NCBI RefSeq assembly: GCF_007115095.1
Contig: NZ_SULH01000006.1
Coordinates: forward strand, 124,001 to 188,000
Origin: Levilactobacillus enshiensis
GTDB taxonomy: Bacteria > Bacillota > Bacilli > Lactobacillales > Lactobacillaceae
Reading direction: 5' to 3'
DNA length: 64,000 bases
Position numbers and translations under genes: made by a program. Each line of letters opens with the position of its first letter. Position 1 is the first letter of the stretch. Under the pieces are notes generated by a model. That model ran no database searches, had not been told where the DNA came from, and saw only the letters and a list, made by a program, of their open reading frames with translations. This document shows, one piece after another, positions 46,357 to 56,478 of this stretch.

Positions 46357-47451
46357 TTAATCTGAATTTTTCGATGTTAATTTTTTAACGATGTGATTAA
46401 TCCAATGCAATAGTGGCTGTCGGTCCGAGCCGACTAGTCCGATGGCCTCAACGAAGAGTTCGAGTCCAATCAGGATGGCAATGGTCAGTAAGACCGATCC
46501 CCAAATCGTCGACAACGGATACAGCAGTGAAATGAATGAGAAGATCAGCGCAATGCCGTAGATGACCAGCACCGTTTGGCGGTGAGTCAATCCCAGTTGC
46601 ATTAACCGGTGATGCAAATGGTGCTTGTCAGCATGTGAAATCGGTTGTTTGTTTAAAATTCGCCGAATCATGGCATAAACGGTATCCGTAATTGGCACCC
46701 CTAAGATGATCACGGGGATGATCACGGAAATAAACGTCACGTTCTTCAAACCGTATAGTGAGAAGCAGGCAATCATAAACCCAATGAATTGCGCACCCGT
46801 GTCCCCCAGATAGATTCGTGCCGGGAAGAAATTATACGGTAAGAACCCGACCATCGCAGCAACCAACGCAAAAATCATGATGGCGACCCAGGTGTTGGCG
46901 ACATTTAAGAAGAACAACCCGGTAATCCCAGTCGTGGTCAACGCAATGATCGAGACCCCCGTCGCTAAGCCGTCCAACCCATCAATCAGGTTGATAGCAT
47001 TAACGATGGCAACGATCCACAACAACGTGATCGGTAATGACAGCCAACCAAAATGCCAGACGCCGAAGAAGGGTAATGTCAGATAACGCATGCGGACGCC
47101 CGCCACGAAATAAACTTCCAGCGCTGCTAGCAATTGGCCTAAGACTTTTTGCTTGGGACTTAATTCAAAAATATCATCGATCATCCCTTCAGCAATAATG
47201 ATACATTCGCCCCCAAACAGTCCCCACAACTGTTGCGTTGGCATTTGATCTCTTAAAAGGAACATGGTTGAAAATGTAAAAGCAATGAAGATGGCTAGGC
47301 CACCAATAGTCGGCATGGGCACTTTATTGACCCGCCGCTGATTAGGTTTATCCACCGCACCAATTTGAAACGCAAAGCGGCGCACAAACGGGGTTAGGAC
47401 TGCGGAGATAATCATGGTAGCAAACAAGCTAACAATAATCTCAAATTTCAT
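46357..47451 (-). CDS. tagO: undecaprenyl-phosphate GlcNAc-1-phosphate transferase (TagO/WecA family)
   Basis: Starts wall teichoic acid or surface polysaccharide synthesis by loading GlcNAc-1-P on undecaprenyl phosphate. The 364-aa protein has about eleven membrane helices, DDIFELSPKQK (about residues 92-102), NLIDGLDGLATG (about 153-164), GDTGAQFIGF and the cytosolic histidine loop HADKHHLHHRL (about 275-285). MAAEMTHR-type MraY motifs are absent, separating it from MraY. Good sigma-A promoter at 47490-47518. Confidence 0.95.
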   Translation of the reverse strand: MKFEIIVSLFATMIISAVLTPFVRRFAFQIGAVDKPNQRRVNKVPMPTIGGLAIFIAFTFSTMFLLRDQMPTQQLWGLFGGECIIIAEGMIDDIFELSPKQKVLGQLLAALEVYFVAGVRMRYLTLPFFGVWHFGWLSLPITLLWIVAIVNAINLIDGLDGLATGVSIIALTTTGITGLFFLNVANTWVAIMIFALVAAMVGFLPYNFFPARIYLGDTGAQFIGFMIACFSLYGLKNVTFISVIIPVIILGVPITDTVYAMIRRILNKQPISHADKHHLHHRLMQLGLTHRQTVLVIYGIALIFSFISLLYPLSTIWGSVLLTIAILIGLELFVEAIGLVGSDRQPLLHWINHIVKKLTSKNSD

Positions 47452-47489
47452 TAAAGAGTCCTCTTTCTTTTCTATTGGTTCTTTTGCTA

Positions 47490-47518
47490 ATTATACAAAT
47501 CTCCTAATTCAAACACAA
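47490..47518 (-). promoter_or_regulatory. tagO promoter
   Basis: TTGTGT (47513-47518), 17-bp spacer, TATAAT (47490-47495). Confidence 0.75.
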
Positions 47519-47708
47519 CCGCGATTTATTTTTTGACTTAAATCTTAAGGGTTAGTTTGTTGACCTTTATAAGTTCACAAAGTCCAGCTGGTTAATATTG
47601 TGAATTAAATTCTATCGACAATCGTTTAAGCAACCGCTTTCATCGACATTTCAAATTAGTTTAGGTGCACAATCATACATGCAAATGCCCAAATAAAGGA
47701 GATTTAAC

Positions 47709-47737
47709 TTGTGCAAATCAACTAAAAGCCATATAAT
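47709..47737 (+). promoter_or_regulatory. lrgAB promoter
   Basis: TTGTGC (47709-47714), 17-bp spacer, TATAAT (47732-47737); leader of about 115 nt. Confidence 0.7.
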
Positions 47738-47860
47738 TATATTGTGCTATTGAGAAGGGTTTCACATTTATTTTTGTACCTGCTATCTATCCCAATTCCT
47801 TGTGAAATTTTTCTAGTTGTTCGTTACTCAGCGCTTGTTTTTTGAAAGGAGATTTTTCTA

Positions 47861-48301
47861 TTGGCTGCTAATGATAAGGTTAATAAAGCAGAAACAGCTA
47901 AGGAAGAACCAGCGTCACCAATCCTAATTCAAATGGGAATCTTCGCTGCGATTCTGTTTGTTTCAAGTTTGATTTCGCCGCTGTTTCCCGCTAGTTTTCC
48001 AGTACCAACACCCGTGATTGGTCTGGTTATTCTGTATGTCTTGCTAGCAACGCACATCGTCAAGCTACGAAATGTTGAGAAATTCGGTGACTTTATGATC
48101 AGTCTGATTGCCTTCCTGTTCGTTCCTTCTGGAATTCAACTGGCGGCAAGTTTGGATATCTTAAAGGCCCAAGGGATTCAAATCGTTATCGTTGTGCTGA
48201 TTGCAACGATTGTCTTACTGGTTGTCGTGGCCTACACAACTGCCGGCTTCATCTGGATCCGAAAGAACGTCTTCCATCGAGACGTCAATGTCGACGACTA
48301 G
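47861..48301 (+). CDS. lrgA: LrgA/CidA-family holin-like protein
   Basis: 146-aa membrane protein with about four helices and a short charged N-terminus, matching the CidA/LrgA family (PTPVIGLVILYVLL, SLIAFLFVPSGIQL). In staphylococci LrgAB opposes murein hydrolase export and lysis; in other species the pair affects pyruvate uptake. The start is TTG at 47861 with AAAGGAG upstream. lrgB follows after 45 nt. No LytSR two-component genes are adjacent. Confidence 0.88.
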   Translation: MAANDKVNKAETAKEEPASPILIQMGIFAAILFVSSLISPLFPASFPVPTPVIGLVILYVLLATHIVKLRNVEKFGDFMISLIAFLFVPSGIQLAASLDILKAQGIQIVIVVLIATIVLLVVVAYTTAGFIWIRKNVFHRDVNVDD

Positions 48302-48346
48302 ATTCGCGCAAGTGCGCGCTACTTTCACAGAAAAGGATGAAAACTT

Positions 48347-49153
48347 ATGATTATTCTAACTGGAACCGCCCATATGGCAGTTTGGGGCAAGTGGCTCGGT
48401 GATGCTTTAGGCACCAACGCCGCTGGGGCCTCTGCCGGTAACGCTTTGTTTGGTATTTTCCTTTCACTCATGGTTTACCTGATTGGCCAATGGTTGTTCA
48501 AGATTGGCAAGGGCTTCTTCTTATTTCAGCCCCTCTTCGTCGGGATGGTCTTGGGGATCTTTATCCTCTACCTCATGGCCAAGGCCTTCGGAACGGACAC
48601 TGCGACCTTCTACAAGTCAGCTTACCTGCCCGGAGGAAACATTATCTTCTGGTTCTTAAACCCAGCAACGATTGCGTTTGCTATTCCACTGTATCGTCGG
48701 AACGACGTGGTTAAAAAGTTCTGGCTGGAAATCTTGTTATCACTGATCGTTGGGTTATTCGTTTCCCTCTTCGTAATCTACTTTGCAGCTAAGCTGATTG
48801 GTTTGGACAAAATCGGTATCGCCTCAATGCTGCCACAAGCCGCCACGACCGCGATCGCCATGCCAATCGCCACAGCTATTGGTGGGAACTCTGCCGTGAC
48901 TGCGATGGCCTGCATCCTGAACGCCGTCATTATCTACGCGTTAGGTGACTGGCTGGTTAAGTTCTTCCGGATCAACAACGATCCTGTTGGTGCTGGACTT
49001 GGTTTAGGAACTGCCGGCCACACAGTTGGTTCTGCTAAGGCCGTTCAACTTGGTTCCATTCAAGGATCCATGGCCTCCATCGCCGTCGTCGTCATCTCCA
49101 TTGTCGTCGACATCGTAGTTCCTTCATTCGCGAAATTAATGGGACTCATGTAA
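48347..49153 (+). CDS. lrgB: LrgB-family membrane protein
   Basis: 268-aa polytopic protein with about seven helices. Family signatures: FWLNPATIAFAIPLYR, SMLPQAATTAIAMPIA and GTAGHTVGSAKAVQLG near the C-terminus. Partner of LrgA. Start ATG with AAAAGGA upstream. Ends before a T-tailed terminator. Confidence 0.93.
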   Translation: MIILTGTAHMAVWGKWLGDALGTNAAGASAGNALFGIFLSLMVYLIGQWLFKIGKGFFLFQPLFVGMVLGIFILYLMAKAFGTDTATFYKSAYLPGGNIIFWFLNPATIAFAIPLYRRNDVVKKFWLEILLSLIVGLFVSLFVIYFAAKLIGLDKIGIASMLPQAATTAIAMPIATAIGGNSAVTAMACILNAVIIYALGDWLVKFFRINNDPVGAGLGLGTAGHTVGSAKAVQLGSIQGSMASIAVVVISIVVDIVVPSFAKLMGLM

Positions 49154-49247
49154 GTTAACTACTGGCCTTTGCATTTTGCGGCTCGACCAGCCGCGAACAT
49201 AGCGTCAAGTCACTTACGGGCTTCACCACATAGTTGCGTTTTCTACG

Positions 49248-49277
49248 GACCGCATCCACTTTGGATGCGGTCTGTTT
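49248..49277 (+). terminator. terminator after lrgB
   Basis: GACCGCATCC / GGATGCGGTC stem followed by TGTTTTGT. A second perfect hairpin GCGGCT-N5-AGCCGC lies at 49178-49194, nearer the stop. Confidence 0.8.
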
Positions 49278-49328
49278 TGTTGTGCAGATCAACCTCAGCG
49301 GTGCCACCGTGGGTCTCCCTTTCAATTT

Positions 49329-49362
49329 AAAAAAAGCCCCCTCGTCAATCGACAAGGAGGCT
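49329..49362 (-). terminator. terminator after kimA
   Basis: AGCCTCCTTGTC / GACGAGGGGGCT stem with TTTTTTT after it on the minus strand. Confidence 0.85.
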
Positions 49363-49369
49363 AATGACA

Positions 49370-51205
49370 CTACTCTTTCAAATGATAATTATAAGTGGAA
49401 ACGATGATGTTTTCTCGTGAGTTCAGGATGGTCCGTAACCGTAACGCCGTTTGGTTATGCAAGACATTTTGCCAAGGGTGCCGTGGTACGAACTGCGGTA
49501 CCAAGACCGTTGTCGTAAAGTTTCGTTCAGCCGCCCGCTTCGCAATCACATCACAGAAACGTAAAGTTGGCGTGGCGATTGACCGGTAAGACGAGTGAAT
49601 ATCCACGAACCGAATGTCCGGGAATTCCTCTTTGAACTCCTGCGCCGTCTTGTGTTCCTTCTCCGGGTTCTCATCGAAGGAAACGTGCATTGCAATCACG
49701 TAGTCCCCAATGGACCGCGCGTAGTTAATGGCCCCAGACGTCACACGGGTGATATTGCTGACCAGCACGATTACGGTCGCCCCATCATACTCATGGATGT
49801 CCGCGCGTTCCTTTTCCGCGACCCGTAGCTGCTTAGCTACGTTATGGTAGTGACCATTAATCCGGTAAAACAGCAACAGAATCAATGGCATGATAATCAG
49901 GTATGGCCAAACGTTACTCAACCGGCTGACCAGTAAGATAATGACCAAGCCCAGTGAAATCAGGGTCCCCAATAAGTTAATCAGGGATTTCCCAATCCAC
50001 CAGCCCTCACGTGTTCTGAACCAGTGAATGATCATTCCGGACTGTGACAGGACGAATGGGACGAAAACCCCGATGGCATAAAGTGGAATCAATCGGGTTG
50101 TTTGTCCATGGAAGATGATGATCAACACGATTGCGCCAACCGCTAACGAGATAATCCCGTTGGAATACCCTAACCGGTCCCCCCGATCAAGGTAAGCGTG
50201 AGGTAAGAATTTATCCTTAGCCAAGTTGTACGCCAAGATTGGAAAGGCCGAAAACCCAGTGTTTGCCGCCACCGCTAAAATCATCGCCGTCGACAGTTGG
50301 AAAATGTAATACAGCACACCGTGACCAAACACGCTCGTTCCGATTTGAGATAACACAGTTTGACTGCTCTGTGGCCGAATCCCCATGTAGTAGCTCAGAA
50401 ACGTAATCCCAGCGAAGAAGAAGGCCAGGATTCCGGCCATAATGGCCAGCGTTGCTGCCGCATTATGCCGCTTCGGTTCCTTGAAGTTTGGCACTGCATT
50501 ACTGATGGCTTCGACCCCAGTCAATGAAGACGACCCGGACGAGAACGCCCGGAAGAACAGTAACAGCGTCATTCCTTGTACGGAACCGCCAACGGGTGCC
50601 GCGGCGTGGTACGTAATCTGGCCGCTCATAATGTTATAAAGACCGACACCGATCATTACAAAGACCATGCCAATGAACAGGTAGACTGGCACCGTTAGAA
50701 ATGATGCTGACTCCTTCATCCCCCGCAAGTTCAAGAGCATGATCCCGATAACGATTAACACCGATATCAAAACTGAATAGGGATACAACGCCGGAATTGC
50801 CGACGTAATTGCTTCAGTCCCAGATGTCGTTGATACCGCCACGGTCAGCATGTAATCAACCAGTAAAGATCCCCCAGCGACTAATCCAGCCGACTGGTTC
50901 CAGTTGGTGCTGGCCACCACGTAGGCACCACCACCGGAGGGATAGGCGTGAATGATCTGCTGGTAAGAAAGCGTGATCGCAAATAACAGAACTAAGACCA
51001 GAGCAGCGACGTACAATTGATACATTAAGGCCGCTGCGGATAAGGTGATTAAAACTGTGGTAATTTGCTCAGTACCATAAGCCACGGAAGATAGCGCATC
51101 AGATGACAGCAAAGCCAATGCTTTAAACTTCGTTATCGCTTGACCGCCCTCGTCCATGGTCTTGAGGGGTTTCCCAATTAAAACCCGCTTTAAATAATGC
51201 CACAT
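49370..51205 (-). CDS. kimA: KimA-type potassium importer (APC family permease)
   Basis: 611-aa transporter with twelve membrane helices and a C-terminal cytosolic domain (about 455-611). The sequence follows Bacillus KimA closely from memory: N-terminal IGKPLKTMDEGGQAITKFKA-like segment, ALLSSDALSSVAYGTEQI, YPSGGGAYVVA, GGSLLVDYMLTVAVS, AFSSGSSSLTGVEAISNAVP and VHVSFDENPEKEHK. KimA is a high-affinity K+/H+ symporter whose protein and mRNA are controlled by c-di-AMP in Bacillus. Here the leader is long and structured, but a ydaO riboswitch could not be confirmed by eye. An amino-acid permease is the alternative reading. Confidence 0.85.
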   Translation of the reverse strand: MWHYLKRVLIGKPLKTMDEGGQAITKFKALALLSSDALSSVAYGTEQITTVLITLSAAALMYQLYVAALVLVLLFAITLSYQQIIHAYPSGGGAYVVASTNWNQSAGLVAGGSLLVDYMLTVAVSTTSGTEAITSAIPALYPYSVLISVLIVIGIMLLNLRGMKESASFLTVPVYLFIGMVFVMIGVGLYNIMSGQITYHAAAPVGGSVQGMTLLLFFRAFSSGSSSLTGVEAISNAVPNFKEPKRHNAAATLAIMAGILAFFFAGITFLSYYMGIRPQSSQTVLSQIGTSVFGHGVLYYIFQLSTAMILAVAANTGFSAFPILAYNLAKDKFLPHAYLDRGDRLGYSNGIISLAVGAIVLIIIFHGQTTRLIPLYAIGVFVPFVLSQSGMIIHWFRTREGWWIGKSLINLLGTLISLGLVIILLVSRLSNVWPYLIIMPLILLLFYRINGHYHNVAKQLRVAEKERADIHEYDGATVIVLVSNITRVTSGAINYARSIGDYVIAMHVSFDENPEKEHKTAQEFKEEFPDIRFVDIHSSYRSIATPTLRFCDVIAKRAAERNFTTTVLVPQFVPRHPWQNVLHNQTALRLRTILNSRENIIVSTYNYHLKE

Positions 51206-51947
51206 GACTAGTTACTCCTTATCTCCATAAATAATGAAGACGGGCCGAGGCCCGCCGTAATAGTTGCTTGATTTAATTCAAGTTTAAGTGCAGACGTAAT
51301 TCTACTACAACTAGTTAAACATTACCACAATTACAGCAGTTAGCAACCGCGAAATAGTAAACGCCGAACTTCCCCATTATCCGGCAAAGGTTGGGCTAAA
51401 TAAAGCCTTGATTTTCAAATTATTCTGTTGCTACCCTCCCATGCCTACATGGCTTGCACTTTCTTAACCACAGCCTGTTCGGTGTCTACCCAATTTCCCC
51501 AGGGTCAGCTAAAATTAGTCATAACGTTAAGTATAGCTGCCTGACTCAATTTGTTTTCAAGTCCCCGACACCTCTATCTTCCTCTTAATGGTTAAAATTC
51601 CCACCAAATTAGTCACAAAAAATTCAACTTGATGTTCCTAACATCCGGTAAGTGATTTATACTATTCGTGTATCGTATGAAATAGCTGTAAGTAAAAATT
51701 GTGTTGGGGTTAACTCAGAAATGCGTTTATTTGGGGCCCAGAATTATGACTAGCTAATCATCGCCAGGTTGCCATCACACCCCCACTAAGGGTGTGGTTA
51801 TATTAAGTGCAATCAGAGCTAGAGACGATATTCTGCTTCAGCCAGCTTGACCAAATGAGTAACTTTCGGAGCACGTCATCTTTGTAGCTTCAATTGAAGT
51901 TAGCCTGCGTTCCACCTCTAGAACACAACCAAAAATGGAGTGATACT
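51206..51947. other. long divergent non-coding region, kimA leader and acetyltransferase leader
   Basis: About 740 nt without a gene. The kimA side (51206-51523) contains successive hairpins: GACGGGCC-GA-GGCCCGCC (51239-51258), CTTGATTTAATTCAAG (51270-51285), GCAGTT-AGC-AACCGC, GCCGAA-N-TTCCGGC type, and GGCT/AGCC. The right side has a plus-strand TATACT near 51659 and a hairpin CACACCC-N7-GGGTGTG (51776-51796). Confidence 0.6.
51530..51560 (-). promoter_or_regulatory. candidate kimA promoter
   Basis: TTGAAA (51555-51560), 19-bp spacer, TATACT (51530-51535), giving a leader of about 315 nt. Confidence 0.45.
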
Positions 51948-52838
51948 ATGCCTATCAAAATTAACGGGGTAACTTTCTTTCAAGATAACTTAGTAGCGAC
52001 CCGTTCACACCAGAACCGTTTATTAACTTTCAATGAAAACTTTGCTGACTTGCTGACGAATCAGCACGTTTACATGGTAGCACGTCAAAATAAAGCCAAT
52101 CGAATTCCGTTTGGCTCACTCGTTCGTGCCCCCATTGACCTTCAAATTGAGGCCTACAGCATGTTTCTCGTAGGTCGGCAGTTCTTTACCATGGGCGCCT
52201 TTAGTTCCTCTAACAGTGCGTTACCTGTAAATAGTATCGTTGGGCGCTATTCTTCAATTGCTAATAAAGTAACCCGGATGCAGGGCAGTCACCCGATGGA
52301 TCGTTTCACAACGTCCATGTTAACCTATGATTTTCGGGTCAGTGCCTTCAATGATTACCTTGACGCCACCGGCAACACCTTTGAACACGTCCCTAATCCC
52401 ATTCCCAACGGAGGCCCTATCGTCATCGGTAACGATGTTTGGGTTGGCCATGACGTACGCTTTGCCCCCACTGGTATTACCGTCGGGGATGGTGCCGTTA
52501 TTGCTGGTGGTGCCCTGGTTACCAAGGATGTCCCCCCCTACGCTGTGGTAGGAGGCGTCCCCGCACAAATTATTAAATTTCGGTTCCCTCATGATATCAT
52601 CGAAGAACTAATGAAGTTACGCTGGTGGCAATACGGTTTTGGTGACTTTCATGGTGTCGCTCCTGATGACGACATTGAGACCTTTATTGATAAGGTCGGT
52701 AATCTCGTTGCCACTGGTGAGCTTAAGCCATTCACCCCAGCAAGAACAACCTTTGACATGCTAGCTAAAGCTAGTGAACAGAAGGGTAAGCCTGGGGATG
52801 AAGATTTTGATTCCAACTTGGACCCTGATGCTCTCTAA
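51948..52838 (+). CDS. left-handed beta-helix acetyltransferase (CatB/Vat-like)
   Basis: 296-aa hexapeptide-repeat acyltransferase. Imperfect LbH hexads run through about residues 110-215 (IVGRYSSIANKV, then IVIGNDVWVGHD, ITVGDGAVIAGGALVTKDVPPYAVVGGVPA); His in GSHP (about 116) is placed like the catalytic His of the xenobiotic acetyltransferase group. The N-terminal 100 residues and acidic C-terminal tail are not recognised. Polysaccharide O-acetylation or antibiotic acetylation are both possible. ATG 51948 has GGAGTG upstream. A longer upstream frame is not supported. Confidence 0.8.
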   Translation: MPIKINGVTFFQDNLVATRSHQNRLLTFNENFADLLTNQHVYMVARQNKANRIPFGSLVRAPIDLQIEAYSMFLVGRQFFTMGAFSSSNSALPVNSIVGRYSSIANKVTRMQGSHPMDRFTTSMLTYDFRVSAFNDYLDATGNTFEHVPNPIPNGGPIVIGNDVWVGHDVRFAPTGITVGDGAVIAGGALVTKDVPPYAVVGGVPAQIIKFRFPHDIIEELMKLRWWQYGFGDFHGVAPDDDIETFIDKVGNLVATGELKPFTPARTTFDMLAKASEQKGKPGDEDFDSNLDPDAL

Positions 52839-52921
52839 GGACTTTTTAAATAACAGGTAGACCAGGTAGCCTTAAACTGAGTCAATGACCTATTTTCATA
52901 ATATAAATCGGTACACGAATA

Positions 52922-52952
52922 AGAGGTCGGGACTTCAATGTCCCGACCTCTT
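52922..52952. terminator. bidirectional terminator between acetyltransferase gene and groEL
   Basis: AGAGGTCGGGAC / GTCCCGACCTCT stem; serves both convergent genes. Confidence 0.88.
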
Positions 52953-52991
52953 ATTCATTTGACGCTAGCTAAACTCGCTAACGGTTAAGTT

Positions 52992-54620
<1,629 letters not shown>

Positions 54621-54675
54621 TTAAATTCACCTCATACTAAAATTTTTATATTCAATCGTATTAGTGGGAAAGTCA

Positions 54676-54960
54676 CTAGTCAATAACTGCGACTAAATCC
54701 TTTTCGTGTAAAACAAGATACGTCTTACCATCGTACTTAACTTCAGTACCGGCATACTTATCAAACAATACCTTGTCGCCAACCTTAACAGCTGGGGCTA
54801 CCTTGTCGCCATTGTCTAACACACGACCATCGCTAACTGCAACGACGTTGGCCGTTGAAGGCTTTTCTTGGGCATTACTTGCTAAAACAATGCCGCCAAC
54901 CGTGGTTTCTTCTTCTTCTGGTTGATCTAAAATGACGCGGTCTCCTAATGGTTTTAACAC
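54676..54960 (-). CDS. groES: co-chaperonin GroES (Hsp10)
   Basis: 94-aa lid of the GroEL chamber. It starts at GTG 54958-54960 ([17 protein letters not shown]) with GGAGGG upstream; a longer upstream frame crosses the CIRCE operator and promoter and is not real. The mobile loop ([19 protein letters not shown]) and C-terminal [13 protein letters not shown] are visible. First gene of groESL. Confidence 0.98.
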   Translation of the reverse strand: MLKPLGDRVILDQPEEEETTVGGIVLASNAQEKPSTANVVAVSDGRVLDNGDKVAPAVKVGDKVLFDKYAGTEVKYDGKTYLVLHEKDLVAVID

Positions 54961-54986
54961 TTGAATCCCTCCAATAAACTTACTTT

Positions 54987-55022
54987 TTAGCACTGTTAGC
55001 ACTTGACTAACATAAGTGCTAA
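54987..55022. promoter_or_regulatory. CIRCE (HrcA operator) plus extra half site
   Basis: TTAGCACTT-N9-AAGTGCTAA (54996-55022) is a perfect CIRCE-type palindrome. A further TTAGCACT half site lies immediately next to it at 54987-54994. Confidence 0.93.
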
Positions 55023-55033
55023 TCACAATATCT

Positions 55034-55062
55034 AATATATGGTTTTTCGTTTTAAAAATCAA
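55034..55062 (-). promoter_or_regulatory. groESL promoter
   Basis: TTGATT (55057-55062), 17-bp spacer, TATATT (55034-55039); CIRCE covers the transcription start region. Confidence 0.85.
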
Positions 55063-55210
55063 GGAATTTGACAAACTATTTCGGCGACGATGCGCTTAGG
55101 GGTTGGGCGCCATAGGTTCGCACGTATTCAAGTTGATTGAACGGTGGTTTCCCCGACTCAAAATAAGGTCAAAGTGCGTGTGACATCAGGCGATTAGTTT
55201 GCGAGCATTT

Positions 55211-55256
55211 ACGTGAGAACAGGGGGATGGTCTTGGCATAATTTCTGTTCTCACGT
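55211..55256. repeat. perfect 12-bp inverted repeat
   Basis: ACGTGAGAACAG (55211-55222) and CTGTTCTCACGT (55245-55256) with a 22-nt loop. The loop plus flank TCTTGGCATAATTT (55231-55244) is complementary to AAATTATGCCCAGA at 55347-55360, so two foldings compete. Confidence 0.7.
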
Positions 55257-55305
55257 TAAGCGCAACTCCCCCGTGGCGCACATTTCGGCACGGTAATGGC
55301 CAAAA

Positions 55306-55346
55306 AAATCAGTTTTTTCAGAAGACTTCTGAAAAAGCTGATTTTT
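55306..55346. terminator. rsgA terminator
   Basis: Long stem (AAATCAG, TTTTTCAGAAG and complements, one G-T pair) with A/T runs on both sides; usable on either strand. Confidence 0.85.
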
Positions 55347-55365
55347 AAATTATGCCCAGACTCAT

Positions 55366-56439
55366 TTACCGGCGCCGAATCCTTTGCACGTGATCCATGG
55401 TCCGCTTCATTTCCTTCTTACTTCCAAAAAAACGTTGAATCTTGGCATTTTCCCGTTCACGAGCGCTCATATCACTGTAACTGAGTTCGAGTTGGAGCTT
55501 GTGGTAGCTTGCCAGCCGACTCGCGTCTAACTCCCCTGCCGCAATAGCCGCTTGGACTGCACACCCCGGTTCCGTTTGATGCGTACAGTTACGAAATTTA
55601 CACTGATCGGCCAGCGTCGTAATGTCGGTAAATGCCTTGGTCAAATCACCGCCCTGAACCTGAAGCTCACGCATGCCTGGGGTGTCGATGACCACTCCGC
55701 CAGTTGGCAGTCGCAGGAGTTCTCGCGACGTGGTCGTGTGTCGTCCTTTGTCATCATCAGTACGAATCGCTTGCGTGTCCAGCACATCATGCCCGAGTAG
55801 CCCATTGATCAACGTCGACTTGCCAACACCGGACGACCCAATAAAGGAAACGGTCTGATTTCCAGTCACGTAAGCTTTAAGCGCATCAATACCAGTACCG
55901 GTCTGTGCCGAACAGGTGACCACGTCCACGCCCAGCGTCACGGTGGCCAGCTCATCTAATTTTGTGGAGACATCGGCACACAGGTCGGCCTTGGTCAGCA
56001 CCACGACGGGCACGGCGCCACTGTCCCACGCCATGGTCAAGTAGCGTTCGATGCGATGCACGTTAAAGTTGGCATTAAGCGACATACAGATGAAGATCGT
56101 ATCCACGTTGGCCGCAATGATCTGACCAGCCCCCGTCTTACCAACCGCTGCTCTTTCCAACACACTTTGCCGGGGCAAAACGCGTTGAATCAAGGCGAGC
56201 TGGTGATCCGGGGAAATCGTGACCAACACCCAATCGCCAACGGCTGGAAAGTCAGTCGCCACGGTCAACTCATGGCGTAGCTTACCGACAACTTCTGCTG
56301 GCAACACCCCACTTGCACTGATGACTTGGTAAGCCTCACGATGCTGTTCGGTCACGCGAGCTAACGCCAACTGGGGTGTTGCCGCGGCAAGTTGTTCTAG
56401 GTGTTCGGTGAGACCATATTGCTTTAAATTGATTTTCAA
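55366..56439 (-). CDS. rsgA: ribosome small subunit-dependent GTPase RsgA
   Basis: 357-aa circularly permuted GTPase that helps mature the 30S subunit. An N-terminal OB-like region (about 30-95) is followed by G motifs in permuted order: TKADLC (G4, about 149-154), GSSGVGKST (G1, about 201-209), then DTPG (G3), and a C-terminal zinc motif (CKFRNCTHQTEPGC, about 285-298). The start is TTG at 56437-56439 with AAAGGA upstream; a TTG seven codons earlier has no ribosome site. That Shine-Dalgarno lies in a hairpin arm, and the upstream leader has overlapping antiterminator/terminator hairpins. The family often has a second copy elsewhere. Confidence 0.93.
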   Translation of the reverse strand: MKINLKQYGLTEHLEQLAAATPQLALARVTEQHREAYQVISASGVLPAEVVGKLRHELTVATDFPAVGDWVLVTISPDHQLALIQRVLPRQSVLERAAVGKTGAGQIIAANVDTIFICMSLNANFNVHRIERYLTMAWDSGAVPVVVLTKADLCADVSTKLDELATVTLGVDVVTCSAQTGTGIDALKAYVTGNQTVSFIGSSGVGKSTLINGLLGHDVLDTQAIRTDDDKGRHTTTSRELLRLPTGGVVIDTPGMRELQVQGGDLTKAFTDITTLADQCKFRNCTHQTEPGCAVQAAIAAGELDASRLASYHKLQLELSYSDMSARERENAKIQRFFGSKKEMKRTMDHVQRIRRR

Positions 56440-56450
56440 TCTCGATAATT

Positions 56451-56478
56451 CCTTTCGCAAACGGTGGTACCCGAAAGG
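56451..56478 (-). promoter_or_regulatory. hairpin sequestering the rsgA Shine-Dalgarno
   Basis: CCTTTCG (minus strand, 56472-56478) pairs perfectly with CGAAAGG (56451-56457); the latter contains the AAAGG of the rsgA ribosome site. Loop of 14 nt. Confidence 0.6.

Larger units (their letters stand above)
47452..47860. other. divergent region between tagO and lrgA
   Basis: About 410 nt with one promoter in each direction (47490-47518 minus, 47709-47737 plus) and, in the lrgA leader, TTTCACA (47760-47766) and TGTGAAA (47801-47807) as a perfect inverted pair 34 nt apart. No gene. Confidence 0.65.
54961..55365. other. region between groES and rsgA
   Basis: About 405 nt. It holds the groESL promoter and CIRCE, a nested inverted-repeat block (55211-55360) and the rsgA terminator (55306-55346). 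No gene is seen. Confidence 0.7.

Noticed and set aside
49155-49370. 71-codon minus-strand open frame after lrgB
   Set aside because: It starts within the kimA terminator and spans the lrgB terminator hairpin.
51400-51560. ydaO c-di-AMP riboswitch on the plus strand (CAGCTAA near the end of the kimA region)
   Set aside because: Only a short match to the 3' part of the consensus, in the wrong orientation for kimA; the GGTGAATC and GGTAGGG core blocks are not seen.
55166-55173. CtsR heptad AGGTCAAA upstream of groES
   Set aside because: A single heptad; CtsR needs a direct repeat, and the site is about 100 bp upstream of the promoter.
55231-55360. Insertion sequence between groES and rsgA
   Set aside because: No transposase and no target-site duplication around the inverted repeats; kept only as a structural finding.
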